NCBI GenBank assembly: GCA_964632945.1
Contig: CAZWCX010000006.1
Span: 1 to 64,000, forward strand
DNA length: 64,000 bases
Origin: CAZWCX01 sp964632945
GTDB taxonomy: Bacteria > Planctomycetota > MHYJ01 > WSZJ01 > CAZWCX01
Reading direction: 5' to 3'
Shown: positions 36,495-46,800 of the stretch, piece by piece
How positions within the stretch are numbered: the first letter of the stretch is position 1
Layout: every line of letters starts with the position of its first letter
The notes under the pieces: model-generated
Database searches by the model: none
What the model was told of the DNA's origin: nothing
Seen by the model: the letters and a program-made list of their open reading frames with translations, nothing else
Made by a program: the position numbers and the translations under genes

Positions 36495-38351
36495 TCAGGG
36501 ACTTCCCACGCGCGCCCCCGCTTCCACCGACGCTTCCGGGCGAATCTCCGCGCTCGCGGGGGTCACGGATCGCAACGTCTCGAGCGCGGCCAGCATCTCC
36601 CCGCGCGTCGTCGTCGGCACCGGCGGCGGGACTTGCGCGCGCACCGGCTCTCCGAGCCGGCGGTCGAGGAACCGGTGAAACATGTCCGCGCGGTCGGTCA
36701 GGAACTTCCGGCGCAGATCGAAATAGAACTTCGTCCCCCCCACCATCTCGAGGAGGTTCTTCATCGCCCGCTCGGCGAGCGGTCCGATCAGCAGGTCGGT
36801 CACGTTGATCCCGCCGGTGAAATAGGCCGACAGGGCGCCGAAGCCGACTTGCATCACTCCGCGGACCGTCTTCAACGCCCGCTTCATCTGCGGCTTTTCG
36901 CGCAGCTTGTCGAGGATGCGCGCCTTTTCCTCCTCGATCCACCGTTGCGTGACCTCCTCGTTGGCCTGGAGGAAGGTCTGCACCAGCCGGTTGAGTTCGT
37001 CGATCGGGAGCTGCGCGGGAACCCACCGGCGGACCACCGGCGCGAGATCGGCGGGAGCGCGTTCGGCGAGGAGAACCAGTTCGTGGTGGAGCGACTGGAC
37101 CAGCGTCTTGACCATGTCGCGGTCGCGGTTGAGGCGCTCCTCGATCTTGCGCTCGGCGGGCGACTTGGACGGGCCGCCGGCGAGCGCGCGCACGCGACCG
37201 ACGATCCGGCTTGAAAACCGCCCCAGGGCGTCGTACACATCGTCGACCACCGGCACCCGGAACTCGCGCAGGACGCGATCGTACACCTGGTCGATTTCGA
37301 TGAATTCCTGTTCCTCCTGGAAGGCGAGGTAGCGCGCCTCGGCGTCCTTGTGGAGCCGGGCCAGGCCCGAGGCGAACTCGTCGAGGTAGGCCTGCTCGAA
37401 GTGGACTTGCTGGAGCAGGGCCTGGACCTCGCTGTCGAGATGGTCGAGGGCCCCCCGCCAGGCGCGGGGCTTGGCCTCCGGGTCGGCGAGGGCGGCGGCC
37501 GGAATCGCGCGCAGCGCCTCCAGCCAGGCGCCGGATTCCTCGAGCGGATTGCGCAGGTAGGGGACTTCGTGGACCGAGACCCGGGAGGCGTCTCCGCCCC
37601 CCGCGGTCAGGCCGGCGACGATTTCCTGCCGCAGGTCGCGCGCCACCTCCGGGGAGCTGCACTTGTTCAGCAACACCCACAGGCGCTTCTGGAACTTCAC
37701 CGCGCGCTGAAGGTAGTGGACGCAGATTTCGTCGTTGTACTTCTCCGGCGTGGTGACGAAGAGCACGCCGTCGCCGAGGAAGAAAAGGTCTTCCGCCGTG
37801 GTCAGGTTGCGCGCGAAGGTACTGTCGATGTCGGGCGAGTCGAGAAGGTGCAGCCCCCGGTGATCCTCGCGGCGGTGGAGCCGGCAGTGCAGGCGCGGGC
37901 GATCCGGTTCCGGCTGTCCGGGGGCGGAGCCGCCCACGGGGGAGACGCGGCCGGTCGCGGGATCCGGGGCGACCGCCTCGCGCGGATAGCCGGGCAGGAG
38001 GGCGGAGGGAACGGTCTCATCAAAGAGATCGGCATGAACGTAGAGGACCGCGGACTTGGTGAAGCGCGCGAGCGGGGAGATTGCCGAAATCACCTCGCCG
38101 AGGATGCGGTTGAAGAGGGTCGACTTGCCGACGTTCGTGCCGCCGGCGAAGACGAGCTTGGGCGGCGAGGGACGGCCGGAGGCCTCGAGGCAGATCTTCC
38201 CCTGGAACAAGCGCCGGGCCGTGCGACGGCGCTCCTCCCACCCGTCCGCCTGCGCGGTGCCGGCCAGGAAGCGGAGCGCGTCGAGCCCGGCGCCGAGGCG
38301 CTCCAGCGCGCGCTTCACGTCCGCCGTCGCGGGCGCATGGCCGTCCGTCAT
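36495..38351 (-). CDS. Dynamin-like GTPase (first of tandem pair)
   Basis: 618 residues. G1 is GGTNVGKST (70-78), G3 is DSPDIDST and G4 is NKCS; residues between G1 and G3 include a long Pro/Arg-rich insert. The C-terminal half is mainly helical with an amphipathic or re-entrant segment (GFGALSAYFTGGINVTDLLIGPLAERAMK), not clear transmembrane helices. It resembles the next gene in order and G3 type (DxPDxDS) and is probably its heteromeric partner. It starts 36 nt after the zincin gene. Confidence 0.88.
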   Translation of the reverse strand: MTDGHAPATADVKRALERLGAGLDALRFLAGTAQADGWEERRRTARRLFQGKICLEASGRPSPPKLVFAGGTNVGKSTLFNRILGEVISAISPLARFTKSAVLYVHADLFDETVPSALLPGYPREAVAPDPATGRVSPVGGSAPGQPEPDRPRLHCRLHRREDHRGLHLLDSPDIDSTFARNLTTAEDLFFLGDGVLFVTTPEKYNDEICVHYLQRAVKFQKRLWVLLNKCSSPEVARDLRQEIVAGLTAGGGDASRVSVHEVPYLRNPLEESGAWLEALRAIPAAALADPEAKPRAWRGALDHLDSEVQALLQQVHFEQAYLDEFASGLARLHKDAEARYLAFQEEQEFIEIDQVYDRVLREFRVPVVDDVYDALGRFSSRIVGRVRALAGGPSKSPAERKIEERLNRDRDMVKTLVQSLHHELVLLAERAPADLAPVVRRWVPAQLPIDELNRLVQTFLQANEEVTQRWIEEEKARILDKLREKPQMKRALKTVRGVMQVGFGALSAYFTGGINVTDLLIGPLAERAMKNLLEMVGGTKFYFDLRRKFLTDRADMFHRFLDRRLGEPVRAQVPPPVPTTTRGEMLAALETLRSVTPASAEIRPEASVEAGARVGSP

Positions 38352-38387
38352 CGCGTCTTTCCCTCTCGCCGAAGATCCGGCGCCCGC

Positions 38388-39860
38388 CTACGCGGACTGC
38401 GCCCCGCGCCGCCCGGGCTCGCCCCGCGGACTCTCCGCGCGCCCGGCGTCCCCGGGCGGCGGCCCCGCCGCCGCTTCCGGAATCGTGGCCGCCAGCGCCG
38501 CCCGGACATAGTCGTCCCGGAACGCGCCCCAATGCCGGGCGGCGAACGCCAACCACTCCGGATAGACGTCGATCGCCCACGCCCCCGCGGACAGCAGCGC
38601 GTCCCGCTCCATCTCGTTCAGGGAGCCCCACGCCTTGGCATGCTTCTCCCGCAGCTGCCGTTGCATCCGTTCGATGAAACGGGGCCCCACGACATACGAG
38701 AGATTGTACAGGAAGTCGTACGTGTCCTCCGGACGGACCAGCTCGTGGGAAGGCACCTTCTCGCGGATGCGGTAGCGCGAGCGCGCCAGGTGGCGCCCCC
38801 AGCGCTCCGCGAACAGCTCCGATAGATCGGTCTCCGGATCGTCGCGCTGCTTCAGGGCCAGATACTGCCCGTAGGTCTTGAGCAGGTGCTGCAGCCGCTC
38901 GACTTCGTTGGCCAGCACCGCGTACTCCACTTCGTCGTCGCGCAGACGAATCCGGTTCAGGGAACCATCCAGGACCTCGAATCCCAGGCGGCCCCTCCGC
39001 GCGCGCAGGAACTGCTCCCCGATCGACTCCTTCAGCACCCCGAGGCCTTCCACGGTCGGCATGCTGGTCAGATTCCACAGGTTCATGTCGTGCCCGGCCA
39101 GCGCCTCCGGCATCGGGCTCGACCACAGGCCCTGGATCGCGTGGCCGATACACTCGTGAGCCAGGCTCAAGACCGCGCGCCCGGGGTTGATCACGAGGCG
39201 GTTGCGCACCAGGTACGCGTGGAACTCCTCGTCCCCGATCTCGACCAGGCCGGAGTCGGTGTAGTACGAGGCGCCCGCGTCCGGCGCCGGCTTGAGCGAG
39301 ATGCGCAGTTCGCGCACCGCCGCCGACGCCCGGATCGTCGCGGGCAGGAGACCGAGCTCGATCACGAAGTCGACCAGCTCCTCCTTCAGGATCGGCAGGA
39401 CTTCTTCGATCCGTTCCCGTACCAGCGACAGGCCACTCTCGATCATCGCCGCCGAGACGCGGCTTTCGATCACCGCCAGGCGGGCCTCTTGCGAGAAATC
39501 GTAGGTCTCGACCGCGTGCTCGAGCCAGACCACCGCCTCCGGTCCGAAGATTCGTCCGATCAGCTCCTCGATCGTGGGGATCTCGGCCAGGAACCAGTAT
39601 TCGAGATAGGCGCGCTGGGCCTCGAGATTGGAGCGGAGGTGGGCGTGGACGAGCCGTTCGAACGGCGTGTAGGCCGTGTCCGGTCCCTTCCGCAGCGCAT
39701 TCAGCAAGTCGAGATTGTCGCCGACGATGCGGTCGAACACGGCGTGGTTGAGGAGGGTGGACGCGACGCGGCCCGAGTAGAAGGAGTGGAATAGGCAGTT
39801 GAACGCGAAGACCCGCTGGTTGAGCTTGAGCAGCTGCGGATGGCGAACGGTGAAGAGCAT
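38388..39860 (-). CDS. Putative zinc metallopeptidase with HECIGH motif
   Basis: 490 residues from the ATG at 39860; a GTG at 39878 is an alternative. The active-site motif LAHECIGHAIQGLW (HECIGH, residues 235-240) is followed 31 residues later by VEG (Glu271), a layout like the gluzincin DUF885/M32 type, where HExxH plus a distal Glu binds zinc. There is no signal peptide, so it is probably cytosolic. The rest is helical and the family is not otherwise recognised. A good promoter lies at 39951-39980. It leads an operon with the two dynamin-like GTPases and the zinc-ribbon membrane protein. Confidence 0.78.
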   Translation of the reverse strand: MLFTVRHPQLLKLNQRVFAFNCLFHSFYSGRVASTLLNHAVFDRIVGDNLDLLNALRKGPDTAYTPFERLVHAHLRSNLEAQRAYLEYWFLAEIPTIEELIGRIFGPEAVVWLEHAVETYDFSQEARLAVIESRVSAAMIESGLSLVRERIEEVLPILKEELVDFVIELGLLPATIRASAAVRELRISLKPAPDAGASYYTDSGLVEIGDEEFHAYLVRNRLVINPGRAVLSLAHECIGHAIQGLWSSPMPEALAGHDMNLWNLTSMPTVEGLGVLKESIGEQFLRARRGRLGFEVLDGSLNRIRLRDDEVEYAVLANEVERLQHLLKTYGQYLALKQRDDPETDLSELFAERWGRHLARSRYRIREKVPSHELVRPEDTYDFLYNLSYVVGPRFIERMQRQLREKHAKAWGSLNEMERDALLSAGAWAIDVYPEWLAFAARHWGAFRDDYVRAALAATIPEAAAGPPPGDAGRAESPRGEPGRRGAQSA

Positions 39861-39950
39861 GCTCGGGCCCACCGACACCGGGAGGGCGCCGCCGACGGCA
39901 AGGCGTTGGCAAGACGCGGGTTAGCGTCATCGGGGCGACGCGGCGGACCC

Positions 39951-39980
39951 ATGATACGGGCGCGGCGGGGGGGAGGTCAA
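39951..39980 (-). promoter_or_regulatory. Promoter of zincin/dynamin operon
   Basis: On the minus strand TTGACC (39980-39975), an 18-nt spacer and TATCAT (39956-39951). The -35 box overlaps the end of the sirtuin gene. Confidence 0.55.
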
Positions 39981-40807
39981 GGGGAAGGTGGGGAACCGAG
40001 GGCCGCGGCCAGGAATTCCCCCGCCGCGGCGCGGACGACCAGGGCGGCGACGTCGTCGCAGGGGGTCTCCGTCCGGTTGACGATCACCAGCCGGGCGCCG
40101 GAGCGCAGCGCCACCTTCGGCAGGCTCGCGGCCGGAACGACCTGCAGCGAGGTGCCCACCGCGAGGAACAGGTCGGCCTCCGCCGCGCGCCGCCTCGCCT
40201 CGTCGAGGACGACCGGGTCGAGGGGTTGCCCGAACGAGATGGTCGCGACTTTCAGCCATCCCCCGCAGGTCGCGCACGCCGGCGCGTCGCCCGTGGATTC
40301 GAAGCGCCGGAAGGCCTCGTCGGGCGGGGTTTCGCGTCCGCACGAGAGGCAGGTTACCCGATGGTCGGTGCCGTGCAGTTCGAGGACGCTCCGGCTGCCG
40401 GCGGCCTGGTGCAGGCCGTCGATGTTCTGCGTGATCACGCAGGCGAGCCGCCCTCGTTCCTCGAGCCGCGCGAGCGCGTGATGGGCGCCGTTGGGTCGCG
40501 CGGCGAGGAGCACGGGTCGCGATTCGGTCTTGAATCGCCAATAGCGGGCGCGCTCGGCCGGGTCCTCGAGGAAGTCGCGGAAGTACACCGGCTTCATCCG
40601 CGACCAGAGTCCGCCCGGGCTGCGGAAGTCGGGGATGCCGCTTTCCGTCGACACCCCCGCGCCCGTGAAGGCCACCACCGAGCGGGCAGACTCGACCCAC
40701 CCGGCAAGGCGGGACGCGGCATCGCGCAGGGCGACGGCCTGCGCATCATGGGCGGCGGGGTGGTCCACGGCGAATCCGTCCCGGGAGGGTTCGAGGTTGC
40801 CACGCAC
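39977..40807 (-). CDS. Sir2-family NAD-dependent protein deacylase
   Basis: 276 residues. The GTG at 40807 is preceded by GGAGGGAGGA; the frame stays open for 66 more codons but that part is low-complexity. GAGVSTESGIPDFRS binds NAD, TQNIDGLH and HGT (the catalytic His) follow. The zinc site is CLSC and CATC. ATISFGQPLDP, AVGTSLQVVPAASLP and IVNRTETP complete the Rossmann domain. It removes acyl groups from lysines using NAD. Acetyl-CoA synthetase is a classic Sir2 substrate and is encoded 12 kb away here, but a link is only suggested. Confidence 0.95.
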   Translation of the reverse strand: MRGNLEPSRDGFAVDHPAAHDAQAVALRDAASRLAGWVESARSVVAFTGAGVSTESGIPDFRSPGGLWSRMKPVYFRDFLEDPAERARYWRFKTESRPVLLAARPNGAHHALARLEERGRLACVITQNIDGLHQAAGSRSVLELHGTDHRVTCLSCGRETPPDEAFRRFESTGDAPACATCGGWLKVATISFGQPLDPVVLDEARRRAAEADLFLAVGTSLQVVPAASLPKVALRSGARLVIVNRTETPCDDVAALVVRAAAGEFLAAALGSPPSP

Positions 40808-41074
40808 TCCTCCCTCCTGGATAGCACAATCCGGGCCGACGCTCCAGTCCCCCGGAGGATCGGGGTGTGCGGCGCGCGCATTCCTCGCGGGGGGCGGGGA
40901 ATTCCGCGCGGGCGTCCTGGGGGGCAGGGGGAGAATCGCGGCTCGTCCGCGCGCTCGTGGGGCGGCGACTTCGGGACCGGGCATGCTGGCAATTCTCGCG
41001 CCCATCTGGTATAGGGGACTGGATTTCCGGCGCGCTCCGAGCGGCCGGGCAGGGATTCAACCGAGGTTGACACG

Positions 41075-43756
41075 ATGTCTTACCAGAAGTCACAGGTCCC
41101 CGATGCCGACCCCCAGGAAACGCGCGATTGGATCGACTCGTACGATTCGGTCGTGACGCACCATGGTTCGGAGCGGGGTCAGTTCCTCCTGCGCGCCCTG
41201 CTTCGCCGGGCCCAGATGGGCGGCGGCGAGATGCCGAACCTGGTGCAGACCCCCTATGTGAATACGATTCCGCCGGAAGCGGAGCCCCCGTATCCCGGCG
41301 ACGAGGAACTCGAACTCCGCATCCGGCGGATCATCCGCTGGAACGCGGTGGTGATGGTGCTGCGCGCCAACAAGCACTTCCCCGGCATCGGCGGACACCT
41401 GGCGACGTACGCCTCGGCCGCAACGCTGTACGAGGTGGGCTTCCACCACTTCTTCCGCGGCAAGACGGAGGTTTCCGACGGCGACCATGTCTTCTTCCAG
41501 GGGCACGCTTCGCCGGGGATCTACGCGCGCGCGCTCCTCGAGGGGCGGCTCACGATCGAGCAGTTGGAGAATTTCCGGCGCGAGTGCGGCGGGCGGGGGC
41601 TTTCGTCCTATCCGCATCCCCGGCTGATGCCGGACGTGTGGGAGTTCCCCACGGTTTCGATGGGCCTGGGGCCGTTGGCGGGGATCTACCAGGCGCGGTT
41701 CAACCGCTACCTGCGCGACCGGGGGATCAAGGACACCTCCATGTCGCGCGTGTGGTGTTTCCTCGGCGACGGGGAGACCGACGAGCCCGAGGCGCTCGGC
41801 TCCCTTTCGATCGCGGCGCGGGAAGACCTCGACAATCTCATCTTCGTGGTCAACTGCAACCTGCAGCGGCTCGACGGTCCGGTGCGCGGGAACGGCAAGA
41901 TCATCCAGGAGCTGGAGTCGGTCTTCCATGGCGCGGGCTGGAACGTCATCAAGGTGATCTGGGGCAGGGGCTGGGACCCGCTGCTGACCAACGACATCCA
42001 CGGGCTGCTGGTCAAGCGCATGGGGGAGGCCTGCGACGGGGACTATCAGAAGTACTCGGTGGAACCCGGCGGATACACCCGCCAGCACTTCTTCGGCACC
42101 GATCCGCGTCTGCTCAAGATGGTGGAGCACCTGTCGGACGACCAGATTCGCCGGCTCCGCCGGGGCGGCCACGAAATCCGCAAGGTGCACGCGGCATTCC
42201 AGGCCGCGGTGGCGCATCAGGGCTCCCCGACGGTGATCCTCGCCAAGACGGTGAAGGGGTGGACGCTGGGTGGGGCCGCCGAAGGGAAGAACGTCGCGCA
42301 CCAGCAGAAGAAACTCACTCTCGAGGAACTCAAGGCGTTCCGCGACGAGTTGCACCTGCCGATCCCGGACAGCCAACTGGCGGATGCGCCCTATTACCTT
42401 CCCGAGCCGAACAGCCCGGAGATCCGCTATCTCAAGGATCGCCGCCGGGCGCTCGGCGGGCACCTCCCGCAGCGCGTGGTTCGCGCGCAGCCGCTGGAAA
42501 CCCCGGGGATCGACAAGTTTCCCAAGTTGCTCGAGGGAACCGGTGAAAAGCGGCCGGTTTCCACCACCACCGCCTTCGCCCAGATGCTCGCCGACCTGCT
42601 GCGCGATCCGGTGATCGGGCGCCACATCGTGCCGATCATCCCCGACGAGGCGCGCACCTTCGGCCTCGACGCGCTCTTCAGTCAATACGGGATCTATTCC
42701 TCGGTGGGACAGCGCTACGAGCCGGTGGACAAGAAGTCCCTCATGTATTACCGGGAGGCGCGGGACGGGCAGGTGCTGGAGGAAGGGATCACCGAGGCCG
42801 GATCGGCGGCTTCGTTTCTCGCCGCCGGGACGTGCTACGCGACCCACCGCGTCAACATGATCCCGATGTATATCTTCTACTCCATGTTCGGATTCCAGCG
42901 CATCGGCGACCTGGTATGGGCCTTCGGGGACGCGCGCGGTCGCGGCTTCCTGCTCGGCGCCACGGCGGGACGCACGACCTTGAACGGCGAAGGGCTGCAG
43001 CACCAGGACGGACACAGCCCGCTGCTGTTCTCGGTGGTACCGAACTGCCTGACCTACGATCCGGCGTACGCGTACGAGATTGTGACGATCGTGACCGAAG
43101 GGTTGCGCCGGATGTACCACGAGATGGAAGACGTCTTCTACTACATCACGCTGCAGAACGAGCCCTACCCGCATCCGCCGATGCCCGAGGGGACGCGGGA
43201 GGGGATTCTGAAGGGGATTTACCGCCTGCAGGCGGCGCCGGAGATCAAGGCCGAGAAGGTGCCGCGGGCGCAGCTCTTCGGCAGCGGAGCGATCCTTCGT
43301 CACGTGCTCGCCGCGCAGGAGATCCTTGCCAGCCGGTACGGGGTCGCCGCCGACGTGTGGAGCGTGACCAGCTACGGGCAGTTGCGCCGCGACGCGCTGG
43401 CGTGCGAACGCTGGAACTGCCTGCATCCGGACCAGCCGCCGCGCGTGCCGTTCCTCACCGAGGCCCTGAAAGGCCACGACGGACCGGTGATCGCCGCGAG
43501 CGACTACATGAAGTCCATGCCCGACCTGATCGCGCGCTGGGTTCCGAACGGGCTCTTCCCGCTCGGGACCGACGGCTACGGGAGGAGTGACACGCGCGAG
43601 TCGCTGCGCCGCCATTTCGAGGTGGACACGGAGTCGATCGTGTTGGCGGCGCTGTTCCAACTCTCGCGACGCTGCAACATCCCGCCCGCCCGCGTGGCCC
43701 AGGCCGTGCAGGAATTGGGGATCGATCCGGAAAAGGTGGATCCGGCGTTCGCCTAG
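41075..43756 (+). CDS. aceE: Pyruvate dehydrogenase E1 component, homodimeric type
   Basis: 893 residues, the normal length for AceE (887 in E. coli). TPP binding is shown by GDGETDEPEALG and later VVNCNLQRLDGPVRGNGKIIQELE. N-terminal NTIPPEAEPPYPGDEELE and LRANKHFPGIGGHLATYASAATLYEVGFNHFF-type sequence are AceE hallmarks. It decarboxylates pyruvate to give acetyl-dihydrolipoyl-E2. No E2 or E3 gene is nearby, so the complex is not in an operon here. It is divergent from the sirtuin gene; TATAGG at 41010-41015 may be a weak -10. Confidence 0.97.
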   Translation: MSYQKSQVPDADPQETRDWIDSYDSVVTHHGSERGQFLLRALLRRAQMGGGEMPNLVQTPYVNTIPPEAEPPYPGDEELELRIRRIIRWNAVVMVLRANKHFPGIGGHLATYASAATLYEVGFHHFFRGKTEVSDGDHVFFQGHASPGIYARALLEGRLTIEQLENFRRECGGRGLSSYPHPRLMPDVWEFPTVSMGLGPLAGIYQARFNRYLRDRGIKDTSMSRVWCFLGDGETDEPEALGSLSIAAREDLDNLIFVVNCNLQRLDGPVRGNGKIIQELESVFHGAGWNVIKVIWGRGWDPLLTNDIHGLLVKRMGEACDGDYQKYSVEPGGYTRQHFFGTDPRLLKMVEHLSDDQIRRLRRGGHEIRKVHAAFQAAVAHQGSPTVILAKTVKGWTLGGAAEGKNVAHQQKKLTLEELKAFRDELHLPIPDSQLADAPYYLPEPNSPEIRYLKDRRRALGGHLPQRVVRAQPLETPGIDKFPKLLEGTGEKRPVSTTTAFAQMLADLLRDPVIGRHIVPIIPDEARTFGLDALFSQYGIYSSVGQRYEPVDKKSLMYYREARDGQVLEEGITEAGSAASFLAAGTCYATHRVNMIPMYIFYSMFGFQRIGDLVWAFGDARGRGFLLGATAGRTTLNGEGLQHQDGHSPLLFSVVPNCLTYDPAYAYEIVTIVTEGLRRMYHEMEDVFYYITLQNEPYPHPPMPEGTREGILKGIYRLQAAPEIKAEKVPRAQLFGSGAILRHVLAAQEILASRYGVAADVWSVTSYGQLRRDALACERWNCLHPDQPPRVPFLTEALKGHDGPVIAASDYMKSMPDLIARWVPNGLFPLGTDGYGRSDTRESLRRHFEVDTESIVLAALFQLSRRCNIPPARVAQAVQELGIDPEKVDPAFA

Positions 43757-43869
43757 GCGCGCGCGGCGCCCGGGGGGGTGATTCGCCTCCCGCCGGGCGC
43801 GGCTCCGCGACGCTCGCGTCCCCGGGCATCCACCCCACCGGCCCGGGGGATGGGAACGGCAGCCGAACC

Positions 43870-46800
43870 ATGCGTCTGCTCAATCATCGCTACGACGTCC
43901 TCGCCCGGCTCGGTGAGGGCGTCCTCGGCGAGGTCTTCCACGTCCGCGATCGCGTCGCCCGCCGCGACGTCGCGCTCAAGCTCATCCGCGACGAAGCGTT
44001 TGCGCGCGACCAGTTGCGCTATCTGCGCCACGAGTTCCGCCTCATGAGCGACTGGCGCCACGACCACGTCGCGCGGGTGTACGATTTCGAGCGGCTGCTG
44101 GGGACGGGGAAGTTCTTCTTTACCGAGGAAATGGTCTTCGGGCAGGACTTCCGCTCGGCGGTGAAAGGGATGCCGCTGCCGGGGCTGGCCGGACTGGCCG
44201 CGCAACTGTGCCGGGCGCTCGCGTTCGTTCACTCGCGCGACGTGGTGCACTGCGACCTCAAGCCGCGCAACACGGTGGTGGAGATCGGCCCGCGCGGCCC
44301 GCACCTGAAGCTGATCGACTTTCACCTGGCGCGGGAAGGGGGGCGCGCCGCCGGCCCGGGTCTGGAGGGGACGCTGGGCTACATGGCGCCGGAGATGCTG
44401 CAGGGACTGGAGTTCGACCGGCGCGCGGACCTGTATGCGCTGGGGGTGATGCTGTACGAAGCCCTGGCCGGGGAGCTCCCCTACGTCGCCGCGACGCCCG
44501 CGGAGATGGCGCGGGAGCAGGCGGAAACCGCGCCGCGGTCCCTGGCGGAGATCCGCGCCGATCTGCCGATGCGGTTCGTGCGCCTGGTGCACGCGCTTCT
44601 GGAGCGCGATCCCGACCGGCGGCCGGAAACGGCCGGCGAAGTGGCGCAGGAACTCGGCCGCTGCGTGCGCCGGGAGCTGGCGCCCGAGACTCCGCGCACC
44701 CGGGCGGCCTATGTGGCGAGCACCCGTTGCGCCGGTCGCGAAGTCCCGCTGGGTCGGTTGCGGCAAGGGGTCGAGACGTGGGTCTTCGAAGGGTGGGCGG
44801 AGGCGGAGCACGCGGGGACGCTTCCCCCGCGTGCGTTCCTGATCGAGGGTTCTCCGGGGGCGGGGCGCACGCGGTTGCTGCGCGAGTTCCGCGTGCGCTG
44901 CCAGGCGCGGGGCGTGCACTGGATCTCGGGCGCGTGCCGGGGCCGGGATGCCGCCCCGTACGCGCCCTGGCTGGAGGTGCTCGAGTCCCTGGTTGCGCTC
45001 GAGCGCGCGGCGGCGGAGACCCGCGGGTGGCCGCTGGCGCGCGGCATCGTCGGCGGCGCGGCGGAAGGGCCCGCCGCGTCCGCGCTCGACTTCCTCCGCC
45101 GGGCCGGCGCCGATCGGGGCGAACCGTTCCGCGAACGCGAGACGAGGCTTCGGGCGATGGAACGGATCGCCGAGGCGATCCGCGGGGTGGCGGCCGGCAT
45201 TCCCTGCGTCGTGGTGGTGGAAGACCTGCACCTTGCCGACGGGACGGTGCTCGAGACCTGGGAGCATCTGGTGCGCGTCCTGGGGGATGCCGACCGCCGC
45301 CGGCGCCCGGATGCCGGGGACGACGCGGGCTCCGGCAGCCCGCTCCTGCTCCTCTGCGGCACGGTGCGCATCGAAGCGGAGGGAGCCGGCGTCGAAACCC
45401 GATTGCGCGCGGCGGGGGCGGAGGTCGGCGTGACGCCCGCGCGGATCGTGCTCGAGCCGATCTCCGAGGAGGAGGTCGCCGCCCTCCTGCGCGGCATGGC
45501 GGAGTGGGAGCGGCTTTCGGACGCGCTGGTGCGGCGGGTCTGGACCGAGACCGCGGGCCACCCATTGCACGTCGAGGAACTGATGAAGTTCTTCCTCGAG
45601 GAGGGGATCCTTCGCGATCACCGCGGCCGCTGGTTCGCCGACGAAGCCGCGCTGGCGCGCCTGGAGATTCCGCGCGATGCGGTGAAGCTCTTCTCGCGCC
45701 GGGTCGGGCACCTGTCCGCCGATGCGCGTCGGGCGCTCGACTGGCTCGCCCTGTGCGAGGATCCGGCCCCCGAGGCCGCGATCCGGGCCGCGGCGCGAAT
45801 GACGGAGGACCGTTGGCGGGCCGCGGTGGCGGACCTGCGGAGCGAGCAGTTGGTGATCGCCGCGGACGGGGACCCGCCGACGCTCCGGTTGGCGCACCTG
45901 CCGTACCAGCGCGACCGGGTCCGCCGGCTCGGCGCGGGGGAGCGCCGGGCGCGTCACGCGCGGCTGGCGGCCGCGCTCGAAGCCGCCTACGGGGCGGCCC
46001 GGGAGGAGCATGCCGGAGAGCTGGCGGCGCACTGGCGGTCGGCGGGGCCCCGGGGGGAAGCCAAGGCGCGGCGCTATGCCGCCGTTGCGGCGCGTCGGTG
46101 CGAGCAGGCGCTCGCCTACCGCGACGCCATCGGGCATCTCGAGTTCCTGCGTTCCCGGCTGGCCCGTGACGCCTCCGGCCACCGGCGTCTTCCGGAGCTG
46201 TACGAGCGGATGGGGGACCTGCTCCTTCAGACCGGTCAGATCCCGCGCGCCATGGCCTGCTACCGCGCGGCCCGTCGCGGGTATCGCGCCGGCCGGAACG
46301 GCGGCGCCGCGCGCAAGGACGATCGCGTGCGCGCCGCGCGGCTGGAGGTGCGCGTGGGTCGCGCCTTCGAGGCGCAAGGGAACTTCCGCGGCGCCCTCCG
46401 CTGCTTCCGGCGGGCGCTCGACCTGTTCCGGGGACGCGACGGTCATCCGGAGGCGGCGCGCATCCGCCTGCACGTGGCTCGCCTGCAGGGATACCGCTTC
46501 AGCGACTATCGCGCCGGGATCGAGGCGGCGCGGCGCGCGCTCGCCGTCCTCGCCCGCAAGGGCAGTCGCGACGACGTCGTCTCCGCCCACCGCACCCTCA
46601 GCATCATCAACACGGAACATGGCCGTCTCGACGAGGCCCTGGAGCGCGAGCAGGCGATTCTCGATCTCGTCGGGGAAACCGGCAGCAAGTCCGTCCTGGC
46701 GGGCACGTGGAACGGCATCGGCCTCATCCATCTGGTTCGTGCCGACTGGGCGGAGGGCCGCCGGGCGCTCGAGCGGGCCCTCGGCCTCGCGGAAGCGCTC

